From JABWAN01 sp041918175 (GTDB lineage Bacteria; Zhuqueibacterota; Zhuqueibacteria; Zhuqueibacterales; Zhuqueibacteraceae), in assembly GCA_041918175.1 (NCBI GenBank), contig JAYRWE010000014.1, positions 30,441-94,440 of the forward strand: a stretch of 64,000 bases of DNA, written 5' to 3'. The notes beneath the pieces were generated by a model that was not told the origin of the DNA, did not search any database, and saw only the letters and a list, made by a program, of their open reading frames with translations. This document shows, one piece after another, positions 52,349-60,404 of this stretch. Positions within the stretch are counted from its first letter, which is position 1, and each line of letters begins with the position of its first letter. Position numbers and translations under genes: made by a program.

Positions 52349-53758
52349 CTACGCCTTCGCAAAGTAATTCCGCAGCAAGCCCAATCCCTGTCGCAGTTGA
52401 ATGCGCGCATCATCGAGCGAGCGCAGGCCGAGCAAGCGCTGCTTTAAATATTTTGTGTTGAAATAAAACTCGCGCACGGCTTTTTGGCGCATGGCTGCAA
52501 TTTGCGCGCGTGAAAGCGTGAAGCCCGGCATCGCGACTTCGCTGCCGGATTGATCCATCACTTGCAAACTCGGCGCGATGAGTTGATATTCGAGCGCTTG
52601 CGCGCGCAACGGCGTGCCCATGCGCGGCACGGCAACATTGAACGAAACGAAATCCACGGGCAAGATTTTCAAAAACTCCAGCGTGCGTTGAAACGAGTCT
52701 TCGGTTTCCTCGGGCAGGCCGATGATGACGGTTGCAACTGTGCGCAGACCGTGCGCGGCGCAGCGTTGAAAGCCGGCGAGCACTTCGTCGCGCACATAAT
52801 CTTTCTTCGCGGCAGCGAGCACCGCATCGTCGCCGCTTTCCAAGCCGAGAATGAGCGTGTGGCAACCGGCTCTTTTCATTTCATCAAGCAGTTCGTCTTC
52901 CAGAATATCCGGGCGCGTGAAGCAGAGCCAACCGAAATCGTATTGGCGCGATTGCATGGCGCGCAGCAATTCAAACGCGCGCGGCTTCTGCATGCCAAAG
53001 GTTTGATCGAGAAAGAACAATTCACGAATGCCGAGGCTATGTACGCTGTCCAACTCCGCGAGCACGTTTGCCACGGGCCGAATTTTCCAGCCGAGCGTGC
53101 TCATGATACAAAACGTGCAGCGATAGGGGCAACCAAATTCGGTCATCACCGTGGCAAAGTTACGGCGGCGCACAAAGGGATAGCGATAATCTTTGTTGAG
53201 GAAAAGGTGGTGCGCGGGAAGCGGCAAATCGAAACTCTCGTGGCGCGCGCGAGCAAGCGGCGCGGCGTGAATTTTATTTTGCGCGCGATAAGTCATGTTC
53301 GTGAGCGCTTCGCGTTGGCCTTGCAAAAAAGCGAGCACGGAGGCATCGGAGAAATCATGCAAGAAGGCCGCGGCAAAATCCAACTCGTGCAAGCGTGCTT
53401 CGCGCTGATCTATCACGACATCGCCAATGAGCAGCAGCATGGCATCGGTTTGCGTTGCCAGCGCGCGATAGAACGCGACGTCTTCTTCGTATGAAACTGA
53501 GCCAATGAGGCCGATGATGACCGCAGGCTGCAAATCACGAATGCGGCGCAAACTCCTCTCAATTGACAAACGATCCACAATCGCATCGAGTAGATGCAAT
53601 GCATAATGCTCGCGCAGCATGCCGCTCAGATAGATGAAATCAATCGGCTGATTGAGATAGTCGGCTTGCGAGACTTTGCTGCAAAAGTAATCGCGCAAGT
53701 AAACGCGCTTGCCGGGCGGGTTGAGGAAGAGGAGTTTGGGTTTTGAAGAAAGCTGCAT
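52349..53758 (-). CDS. Radical SAM/B12-fold protein, fourth paralog
   Basis: From ATG 53758 the product is 469 residues: B12-type domain (1-160), cluster motif C210-C214-C217 (CPYRCTFC), then a radical SAM core and helical end. LLFLNPPGKRVYLRDYFCSK is a strong start for this family. A longer frame would run into the divergent antitoxin gene start. The first domain lacks DxHxxG. No substrate can be named. Confidence 0.85.
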   Translation of the reverse strand: MQLSSKPKLLFLNPPGKRVYLRDYFCSKVSQADYLNQPIDFIYLSGMLREHYALHLLDAIVDRLSIERSLRRIRDLQPAVIIGLIGSVSYEEDVAFYRALATQTDAMLLLIGDVVIDQREARLHELDFAAAFLHDFSDASVLAFLQGQREALTNMTYRAQNKIHAAPLARARHESFDLPLPAHHLFLNKDYRYPFVRRRNFATVMTEFGCPYRCTFCIMSTLGWKIRPVANVLAELDSVHSLGIRELFFLDQTFGMQKPRAFELLRAMQSRQYDFGWLCFTRPDILEDELLDEMKRAGCHTLILGLESGDDAVLAAAKKDYVRDEVLAGFQRCAAHGLRTVATVIIGLPEETEDSFQRTLEFLKILPVDFVSFNVAVPRMGTPLRAQALEYQLIAPSLQVMDQSGSEVAMPGFTLSRAQIAAMRQKAVREFYFNTKYLKQRLLGLRSLDDARIQLRQGLGLLRNYFAKA

Positions 53759-53841
53759 AGTTTCTTGAAAGGGATCAAAGGGCTTGCAAATCGTTGCGCG
53801 TGTTGCTACTGTAATTCGACGCATAACCGAGGAGAGCAAGC

Positions 53842-54093
53842 ATGCCCGTAAAAATTACAAGAAAAAAGCCGGCCATCAAAAAGGGAAAGCCGGATTTAGT
53901 ATTCACCGCCGTGTTCGAGAACGGTGTATTGCGACCGTTGAGCAAGGTCCGGTTGCCTAAGAATAAAGAATTGACTGTCATCGTTCGGCAAGAGCAACAT
54001 TCGATAGCCGATCAATTGCTCGGGCTTTGTAAGCCGACAAGGCTTACACAAAAAGAAATGGATGAAATCATTGAATCGGAAGATTGGTTCTAA
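53842..54093 (+). CDS. DUF104/AF2212-like antitoxin, orphan
   Basis: The 83-residue product has a short basic N-terminus, then FTAVFENGVLRPLSKVRLPKNKELTVIVR, the DUF104/VapB-like antitoxin motif (usual form: ENGVLRPLEPVDLPEG). These antitoxins normally precede a PIN-domain VapC toxin. None follows here; the next 150 bp hold an R3 hairpin. GGAG lies before ATG 53842. Its promoter region is shared with the divergent radical SAM gene. Confidence 0.75.
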   Translation: MPVKITRKKPAIKKGKPDLVFTAVFENGVLRPLSKVRLPKNKELTVIVRQEQHSIADQLLGLCKPTRLTQKEMDEIIESEDWF

Positions 54094-54124
54094 TAAAACT
54101 TTACAAGCAACGCCTTCTTCATCC

Positions 54125-54196
54125 TGTCATCAGGAGAAATCCTTTTCAGTGCAGGAGAGAGAACCTAGTGCTTAAAAGGATTCCTTCTGAATGACA
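54125..54196. repeat. R3 hairpin, copy j
   Basis: Begins TGTCATCAGGAGAAATCC and ends GGATTCCTTCTGAATGACA. The left arm is partly degenerate. It lies between the orphan antitoxin and the acetyltransferase, which converge here. Confidence 0.82.
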
Positions 54197-54246
54197 AAAG
54201 TTAGGAAGGCCTCCAAGCATGTTACGATCCGGTCGCCGCAGTGAGT

Positions 54247-54663
54247 TCATACCTTCCTCATAAAACGAACTCTGCCCACCTCTTTCGAAAATCCCCACTT
54301 CTCGTAAAACGGCTCCAACTCCGGCAAGCAATATAGCTCGAAGTGTCGCACGCTCTTTAGTTCGGGATGATTGAGCACGGCGTTCATCAGCATGCGACCG
54401 AGCTTGTGCGCGCGATGCTCAGGCGCGACGATGACGTCGAAGATGAGCGCTTTGTAAACGCGATCACTGAGCACGCGCGTGAACGCGACGAGTTGTCGCG
54501 ACTCTTTTTCGCAGAACGCAAAGATAAAATCTGTGTGCGCGAGCATGCGGCGCACGTCTTCAAGCTTGCGCTCTTTGGTCCACCACTCGTTGCGATAGAG
54601 CGCCATGAGTTGCGCGAGGTGTTCTTCGTCTAGGCGATCAATGAGTTCGTATTCAAACGGCAT
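54247..54663 (-). CDS. GNAT family N-acetyltransferase
   Basis: The 138-residue product has the GNAT fold: FAFCEKESRQLVAFTRVLSD (beta4), DVIVAPEHRAHKLGRMLM with the acetyl-CoA-binding loop (V/I-x-x-x-x-R-x-x-x-[IL]-G), and LPELEPFYEKWGF at the end. The substrate is unknown. It starts inside the end of the GT9 gene (11-bp overlap), so the two are probably co-transcribed. The alternative start at 54696 is not needed. Confidence 0.85.
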   Translation of the reverse strand: MPFEYELIDRLDEEHLAQLMALYRNEWWTKERKLEDVRRMLAHTDFIFAFCEKESRQLVAFTRVLSDRVYKALIFDVIVAPEHRAHKLGRMLMNAVLNHPELKSVRHFELYCLPELEPFYEKWGFSKEVGRVRFMRKV

Positions 54664-55906
54664 AGGGCGATTCTCCAATTTGCATCGTTGGCTCAATCTC
54701 GTTATGCGCTGCGCGCAGCGGCAGGAGTTCGTGTTGGATGATAAAGCGCTGCAACGCAGGAATCACATGTTGCACGCGCAACTCGCGCATGCAGCGCAAG
54801 TGATTCGTGCAGTTGACGGTCTTCGCATTATCCACGCTCATGCACGGGCTGCACGGCAAACCGAGATAGAAGATCAATTTTTGATTGCAAAGCGGGCCGA
54901 AGCGGAGCGGCGTTTCGGGGCCATAAAATCCGACCACAGGCTTTTGCAACGCAGCGGCGAGATGCAGCGGCCCGCTGTCGTTGGAGATAAACAATGCGGC
55001 GTTTTGAATCAAATCCGCCAACTCGCGCAAACGCAACGCGCCGGCGGAATTGGTCACGCGTGCAGGCATTGCAATCCTCTCCGCAACTTGCTGCGTGTAA
55101 TTTCTTTCAGCGGCGTTTCCGATCAGAACAAGTTGAACCTCGTACTGTCGCAACAGCCACTGCGCGAGCTGCACAAAATTTTCCTGCGGCCAACGACGCT
55201 CCAATGCCAGCGGGCTGGCGTTTACGTTCATGACGATATACCTGGGATAAAAGCGCGTGCGAGTTGGCGCGGTCACATTTAAGCGCGGCATCTTTAATTT
55301 TGAAATCGCTGGCTGCGCTTCGCTCGGTTTTGCGTTGGACTCGGCGCAGACGAGCCGTAAAAAATTCTGCACGGCATGTTCATCATTATGAAAAGGCACG
55401 GCGACATCCAACAAGCGGCGCTTGTGGCCTTGGAGTCGCGAGAATCCGACTAAAGTTTGCGGCGCAACAAGTCGCGCGAGCAATGCGGAGAAATTGGCAA
55501 AGAACTCTGCGTCAAAGATCACGTCGTAGCGTTCGCGGCGCAAATGCACGAGCAGCTTGCACGTGTCTCGCAGAAAGCGCAAGGCGTGACGAAAATCCAA
55601 AACGTGAACGCGATCCACATGCGGCACGAGCGCAAACAACTCGCGGTTTTGCGTCAGGGTCAGAAAATCGAGGCGGGCATGCGGATAGCGTTCGCGCAAA
55701 AGACGCAACGCCGGTTCGAGCAAGATGATGCTGCCCATGCCCCAAAATTTGATGACGAGTATGCGCGAAATCGGCTTCGCTGCGCTGTGGTTGTGCTTGG
55801 CGGTTCGCGTTGCGCGCGCGAGGCCGATGAGCATGCGGCCTGCGTACTCATCGATCCATTTGGCGGCTTTGATGTGCAGAGAAGTGAAGCGCATGCTATT
55901 TTGCAT
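54653..55906 (-). CDS. Glycosyltransferase family 9 (heptosyltransferase-like)
   Basis: A 417-residue GT-B enzyme of the ADP-heptose:LPS heptosyltransferase family: ILVIKFWGMGSIILLEPAL at residue 48, GPLHLAAALQKPVVGFYGPETP near residue 325, the hallmark donor-site motif with the preceding ISNDS. It should add heptose or a related sugar to an outer-membrane glycolipid core. Its 5' end overlaps the upstream GT87-like gene by 11 bp, so this is an operon of envelope glycosylation genes. Confidence 0.88.
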   Translation of the reverse strand: MQNSMRFTSLHIKAAKWIDEYAGRMLIGLARATRTAKHNHSAAKPISRILVIKFWGMGSIILLEPALRLLRERYPHARLDFLTLTQNRELFALVPHVDRVHVLDFRHALRFLRDTCKLLVHLRRERYDVIFDAEFFANFSALLARLVAPQTLVGFSRLQGHKRRLLDVAVPFHNDEHAVQNFLRLVCAESNAKPSEAQPAISKLKMPRLNVTAPTRTRFYPRYIVMNVNASPLALERRWPQENFVQLAQWLLRQYEVQLVLIGNAAERNYTQQVAERIAMPARVTNSAGALRLRELADLIQNAALFISNDSGPLHLAAALQKPVVGFYGPETPLRFGPLCNQKLIFYLGLPCSPCMSVDNAKTVNCTNHLRCMRELRVQHVIPALQRFIIQHELLPLRAAHNEIEPTMQIGESPYAV

Positions 55907-58232
55907 TTGGAGGAAGAGCGAGACTAAACATCGTGCTGCATTCTAGCCCTCGACCGCGATCGGAAATGAATATGATACGCTGATGCGCATCATCCCACAC
56001 CGGCGCGGTGTCAATCGCGGGATCGCGCGTCAAGCGCGTGAGTTGCTGGTCATTCAAACTCATCATCCACAAATCGCGATTGCCGTTCACATTCCATGAG
56101 AAGACGATGCGCTCGGCCTCGGGCGACCACGTTGGCCGTTCGAGAAGGGATTCACTTTCCAATAAAATTTTTTGCTCGCCGGTTTGAATATCAATGCTGC
56201 CGAGAATAAAATGCGGCGCGGTCTTTCTTTCTCCACAAAAAAGCAAACGCTCGGCGCTCGGCGAAAAAGCCAGATCGAAGCACGTGGCTGCGATTGACAA
56301 CCATTGCGGTTCGGTTGCTTTCATTGCATCGATGCCCGCCACGCCGAGGCGGCCTGCGCGCAAAAAGGCAAAGCGCGCGTTGGCATAATGCCAGCGCGGC
56401 TTTTCTCCCTCCAACAAAAATTCTGGCTGTTGCTCTCGGCCGCGACTCAGCCAAATTTCCGCGCGGCCATGATTGATGCTCTCCAGCAAAACACTTTGAT
56501 CATCGCTCGCCAAATCCGGCTCGTAAAATTTTTGCGAAGTGTGCGGCGTCCACTGGCCCTCGACGTGACCGGAGTTTGTCATGGCGAAGATCGCGTAATC
56601 TTCGTCGAGCAATTCGCCGTAGCTGAACGCAATGCGCTCATCGCCAATGTTCGGAGTTTTGACGAGCAAGCCGAGGTGGCGATCAAATTCTTTTTCATGA
56701 AGAGGAATCCATTGCGCGGCGTCGCGTTCTTGCGCGTGCAGGCGTTGGTGATTGATGATGATCATGACCAAAGCAATAGCGAGTGCGGGCAGCAAATACT
56801 TCTTGAAATTTCCAAGCTGCCACTGTCCCGTACGTGCAAAGAAAGCGCAAACGGTTGCGAAAAAGAATACGAGCAGCCAAAGCCGCATATAGCCGATGGG
56901 GGTGAGCCAACCGGTCGCGTATTTTTTGAGCAGGAGATAATGCGGCAGATTGATCACGATAAACAAGCCGCTCAGAAATAGCGCGCGCAGCTTTTCATTT
57001 CTCTCCCAAAGAATTTTGGCAAAGCATGTCGTCGAAAGACTGAGCAGCAAAAAATGATACGTCGCGCTGCCGGGGGAGATGAGCAGGATTGCGAGAGGGA
57101 TCATGCCGATTTCAAACAAGTGCTGCTGTTCCGCTACTTGAGAAAAACTCCCCCCTTGAGGGGGGTCAGGGGGGGGTTCTTCCGCGCGCGAAAGTTTTTT
57201 AGCCATAAAAGCATGACACCCCCCTACCCCCCTCAAGGGGGGAATTACTGGAGGCACGGTTGCGCCTTCAAATTTCGTTTCGCGATAAATCCACACGAAG
57301 GTGGCGAGCCAGAGCCACGGAATCGTGTTCTTCAAAATGAGGAAGAGAGGTTCCGAAGGAAACGCCGGCTGCGGATTGAGCGAGGCGTTGTACACGAACA
57401 TGCGCCGGAGCATGCTGTTCCAGGATTGAAACTGGATCGCGAACGGGTCTTGAATCTCGCCTTGCAAGTGGCGCGGCAGCACTTCGGTAAAGAAGACGCG
57501 AAAGATTTCAAAACCTGCGAGCGAGGCCGCAAGCATGGCAACGGCGAGGCTCGTGCAAATGCCGGCGAGCACGACACGCCATTCTTTTTTCCACGCGAAG
57601 TAAATGAGAAAGAACGCGCCGACGTATTTCATCGGAAGCATGAGGCCGAGCATGAGGCCCGCGGCAATCGCATGCCCGCGTTGTTGCAAATAAATTCCAC
57701 TCGCGAGTGTAACGAGCAGGAGCAGATACATTTGCCCGAAGAGAAAATTGTTGATCAACCCAAAGCCGGTGCCGAGAAAAATGATTGCAACCGGCAGCCA
57801 CGGCATTTGCGCGATACGAGCAAAGAGAACGATAGCGCATATGGCGAAAGCGAGATTGAGCGCGATCCAAATGCGTTTGGCGGACAATGGCTCGAAAGAG
57901 GTGAGCGGCAACATGACGAGCGCGGTGGGCGGCGGATGCGGAATGAAGCCGCCGAGTTGGTGTTCGATGCCGTAGCGGTCGATCTGTTTTTGAAACCACA
58001 CGAAGTCGCGATAAGCATTTTGCAGCGGTTGTCCTTCGGCGAGCAAGCGCGCGGCAGTGTAGTAGTTGGCAAAATCGCCGCGCGTGTTTTGCAGAGAAGG
58101 CCACACGCCCTTCCAGAGGATGATCGCGGCGAATGCGATCAGCAGCAGCCAGCACGCAACGGTTGTGCAGAGGCGTTGGAACGCGCCGCCAGTTATAACG
58201 CTCAACTTTGCGGCCAGTTTTTCTTTAGCCAA
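55896..58232 (-). CDS. GT87-like membrane protein fused to a WD40/TolB-like beta-propeller, with an R1 insertion
   Basis: A 778-residue fusion. Residues 1-510 hold about eleven membrane helices with the GT87/DUF2029 pattern (GDFANYYTAARLLAEGQP, then NFLFGQMYLLLLV), the polyprenyl-sugar mannosyltransferase type. Residues 520-778 are a soluble PD40/TolB-like propeller (SPEAERIVFSWNVNGNRDLW, DDAHQRIIFISDRGRG). Residues 328-362 (VIPPLRGVGG and EEPPPDPPQGG) are coded by an R1 element inserted in frame between two membrane segments. TTG 58232 with AAGGA is the start. The propeller may sense a ligand or couple glycosylation to the cell wall; that is inference. Confidence 0.75.
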   Translation of the reverse strand: MAKEKLAAKLSVITGGAFQRLCTTVACWLLLIAFAAIILWKGVWPSLQNTRGDFANYYTAARLLAEGQPLQNAYRDFVWFQKQIDRYGIEHQLGGFIPHPPPTALVMLPLTSFEPLSAKRIWIALNLAFAICAIVLFARIAQMPWLPVAIIFLGTGFGLINNFLFGQMYLLLLVTLASGIYLQQRGHAIAAGLMLGLMLPMKYVGAFFLIYFAWKKEWRVVLAGICTSLAVAMLAASLAGFEIFRVFFTEVLPRHLQGEIQDPFAIQFQSWNSMLRRMFVYNASLNPQPAFPSEPLFLILKNTIPWLWLATFVWIYRETKFEGATVPPVIPPLRGVGGCHAFMAKKLSRAEEPPPDPPQGGSFSQVAEQQHLFEIGMIPLAILLISPGSATYHFLLLSLSTTCFAKILWERNEKLRALFLSGLFIVINLPHYLLLKKYATGWLTPIGYMRLWLLVFFFATVCAFFARTGQWQLGNFKKYLLPALAIALVMIIINHQRLHAQERDAAQWIPLHEKEFDRHLGLLVKTPNIGDERIAFSYGELLDEDYAIFAMTNSGHVEGQWTPHTSQKFYEPDLASDDQSVLLESINHGRAEIWLSRGREQQPEFLLEGEKPRWHYANARFAFLRAGRLGVAGIDAMKATEPQWLSIAATCFDLAFSPSAERLLFCGERKTAPHFILGSIDIQTGEQKILLESESLLERPTWSPEAERIVFSWNVNGNRDLWMMSLNDQQLTRLTRDPAIDTAPVWDDAHQRIIFISDRGRGLECSTMFSLALPPNAK
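57149..57246. repeat. R1 palindromic element, copy D, inside the GT87-like gene
   Basis: Arms at 57149-57177 and 57216-57246 enclose about 38 bp, for 98 bp in total. On the - strand the element is translated in frame and adds about 33 residues (VIPPLRG... to PPQGG). The frame stays open through both arms because the dinucleotide between palindrome and tail does not create a stop in this reading. Confidence 0.88.
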
Positions 58233-58389
58233 AGACGTCCTTATTCATTTGGGCTTTCGCAATTACGGCTCAATCGTATGCAAGAATTTGGCCTGGGGCG
58301 GATCGTTTGCGTGAGACAATTATGCACGGTGACTTAGCCGATGAACATTTCGCAAAATAAAAACGACACAACGCGCACGAACAATTTCG

Positions 58390-60324
58390 TTAGAACACGA
58401 TGACTTTTTGCGAGTGCAGTGCGCGCCCGGCTTCGAAGCGAAAGAAATAAATGCCTGGCGCGACGAAGTTGCCGGAGGCATCGCGACGATCCCACGTCAC
58501 ACGATGTGCGCCGCGCGGCGCAAGGCCGTCGAGCAAAGTGCGCACGTGTTGGCCGAGGGTATTGTAAACCGCGAGGCGAACCACGGAAGTGCGTTGCAAC
58601 GTATAGGCAAGCTGTGTTGCGTCGCGCATGGGATTGGGATAGCTCGCGTTCAATGCGAATGTCGCAGGAAGGCTTTCGAGATTTGTCTGGTTTACATTCG
58701 TGCTCCCGCTCGTTACGGGCAAAATGAGGTGTGAAGGACGCGCGGCATCAATATAAATTGCATTGGTCGCGACGACGGTTGTGCTATCGCCGCGCAACGG
58801 CCCGCCGGTGTTGGGATTGGGATCGAAGCGCGGCGCATTGCTGCTCGCAATTGCAACGCGAATGCGATGGCCTTTGTTGAAATTCATCGCCGTGCTCCAC
58901 AAGTCAATCTCGCATTCATAAATTTCGCCGGGCGTCATGAACTCTTCACGCGAGAGCGTGTTGCGATGCCGCATGCGCACCGCGGCATCGCACACGAGCA
59001 TGGAACGGCCGTCGGGATACACGTCCGTGAGTTTGGCGATGAAATCCGTGTCAATCGCCGAAGACGAGGCCCAAAGCTTCACTTTGATTTGGCCGACCAC
59101 TTCGAGCGGCGCTTCCAGCACGGGTGTAGTGAAGAGCAGAACGTCGGAGCGATTCTCCGCGAGGCGTTGATCATACGGGCCGGCTTCCAGCAATAAATTT
59201 CTGCCGCCGAGGGTCGGCGCGGGCTGCTTGGGATCGTAGAGATAACTCAAGGCGATGTTCGAAGAAGTTGGCGCCGTTGTGCTCATGTTGCCGTCGCGAT
59301 GAAAATAAAATGGAGTGGCTTGCGACGGCACGGGCCAATCATTCGCGGTGCGCCATTCATTGCCGGGCGCGCCGCTTTCAATTGCGCCCATTACATAATA
59401 CTCGACCGGTGGTTCGTTCATGATGCCGTCGTCCATATCTTTCAGCCAATAGTTGAACCAGCGCAGAATTTCAGTGAAGTCGAGCCGTGTGGAGTTTGCG
59501 GGAAACGTCAACTCGCCTTGTTTGCGTTCACCCCACGTGCCGTGCGTCCACGGGCCGATGAGCAATTTTTGTTTGCCGCGTGCGCCGATTGCGCCGTGGT
59601 GTTGCAAGCCGACAAAGCCGTTGATCGCGCCTGCGGTAAAGATGTCGTGCCAACCACCCCAATGATAAATCGGCACATTGACAACGGGAAAACGTTCTTC
59701 GAGATTGAGCTGCGCCCATGTGGCATTGTAGCTGGAATTGCTAAACACGAACGGCAGCAGATACGAAGTGCCTTGCCCGGCAATCCAACCTTCAACTAAA
59801 TTTTGCAGCATCGCGCCTCCGGGAAACGCGGCTTGCGCATAAAGATTCGTTGCGCCGACTTCGACGAATTGACAAACGAGATGCGGCGGCGCGCTGCCCG
59901 CAAGCAAGTATTGCGCGATGCCCAATGCCGATGCGCCCCACGTGCCGACTTTGCCGTTGCACCAACTTTGCGCCGCAATCCACTCCACCGTGTCGTAACC
60001 ATCTTGACGCTTGCCCCAACCATCATCGAGAAACAAACTATCCACGCCTTGCGAAGCAAAGCGCCCGCGCATGTCTTGCACGATCACGGCATAGCCCTGT
60101 CCCACGAGTATTGTTATGCCGAGCAGTTCTTGCTGGCCAAGCTCTTTGCTGTACGGCGTGCGAATCAGTATCGCCGGCCACACGCCTGGCGTTTCGGCAA
60201 GATAAACATCCGTGGCGAGTTGAATCTGATCGCGCATCGCGACGAGGTGCGTGGTTTTGATATAAGAGAAGAGAGGGGCGGCAGCGAGTAAAACAACGAA
60301 GAAGGCAGATTGAATTTTGCGCAT
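58390..60324 (-). CDS. CocE/NonD-type serine hydrolase with C-terminal sorting-like domain
   Basis: A 644-residue exported enzyme. A signal peptide (IQSAFFVVLLAAAPLF) is followed by the X-Pro dipeptidyl-peptidase/CocE alpha/beta-hydrolase domain: IRTPYSKE, GYAVIVQDMRGRFAS, DGYDTVEWI, nucleophile Ser132 in GTWGASALG, and LIGPWTHGTWGE with the likely His. The jelly-roll C-terminal domain (about 385-545) is that of X-Pro dipeptidyl peptidases. The final 85 residues (NASYPNPMRDATQLAYTL ... APGIYFFRFEAG) are a T9SS/FlgD-like domain. It may hydrolyse peptides or esters at the surface; substrate unknown. Confidence 0.87.
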   Translation of the reverse strand: MRKIQSAFFVVLLAAAPLFSYIKTTHLVAMRDQIQLATDVYLAETPGVWPAILIRTPYSKELGQQELLGITILVGQGYAVIVQDMRGRFASQGVDSLFLDDGWGKRQDGYDTVEWIAAQSWCNGKVGTWGASALGIAQYLLAGSAPPHLVCQFVEVGATNLYAQAAFPGGAMLQNLVEGWIAGQGTSYLLPFVFSNSSYNATWAQLNLEERFPVVNVPIYHWGGWHDIFTAGAINGFVGLQHHGAIGARGKQKLLIGPWTHGTWGERKQGELTFPANSTRLDFTEILRWFNYWLKDMDDGIMNEPPVEYYVMGAIESGAPGNEWRTANDWPVPSQATPFYFHRDGNMSTTAPTSSNIALSYLYDPKQPAPTLGGRNLLLEAGPYDQRLAENRSDVLLFTTPVLEAPLEVVGQIKVKLWASSSAIDTDFIAKLTDVYPDGRSMLVCDAAVRMRHRNTLSREEFMTPGEIYECEIDLWSTAMNFNKGHRIRVAIASSNAPRFDPNPNTGGPLRGDSTTVVATNAIYIDAARPSHLILPVTSGSTNVNQTNLESLPATFALNASYPNPMRDATQLAYTLQRTSVVRLAVYNTLGQHVRTLLDGLAPRGAHRVTWDRRDASGNFVAPGIYFFRFEAGRALHSQKVIVF

Positions 60325-60404
60325 GCTTCATCATCTAGTGTGAAAAGAATTGCTTCATGAAACACTCAGTTGTGGCGTATCAGATATTAAGCTGCAAGCG
60401 CCCC

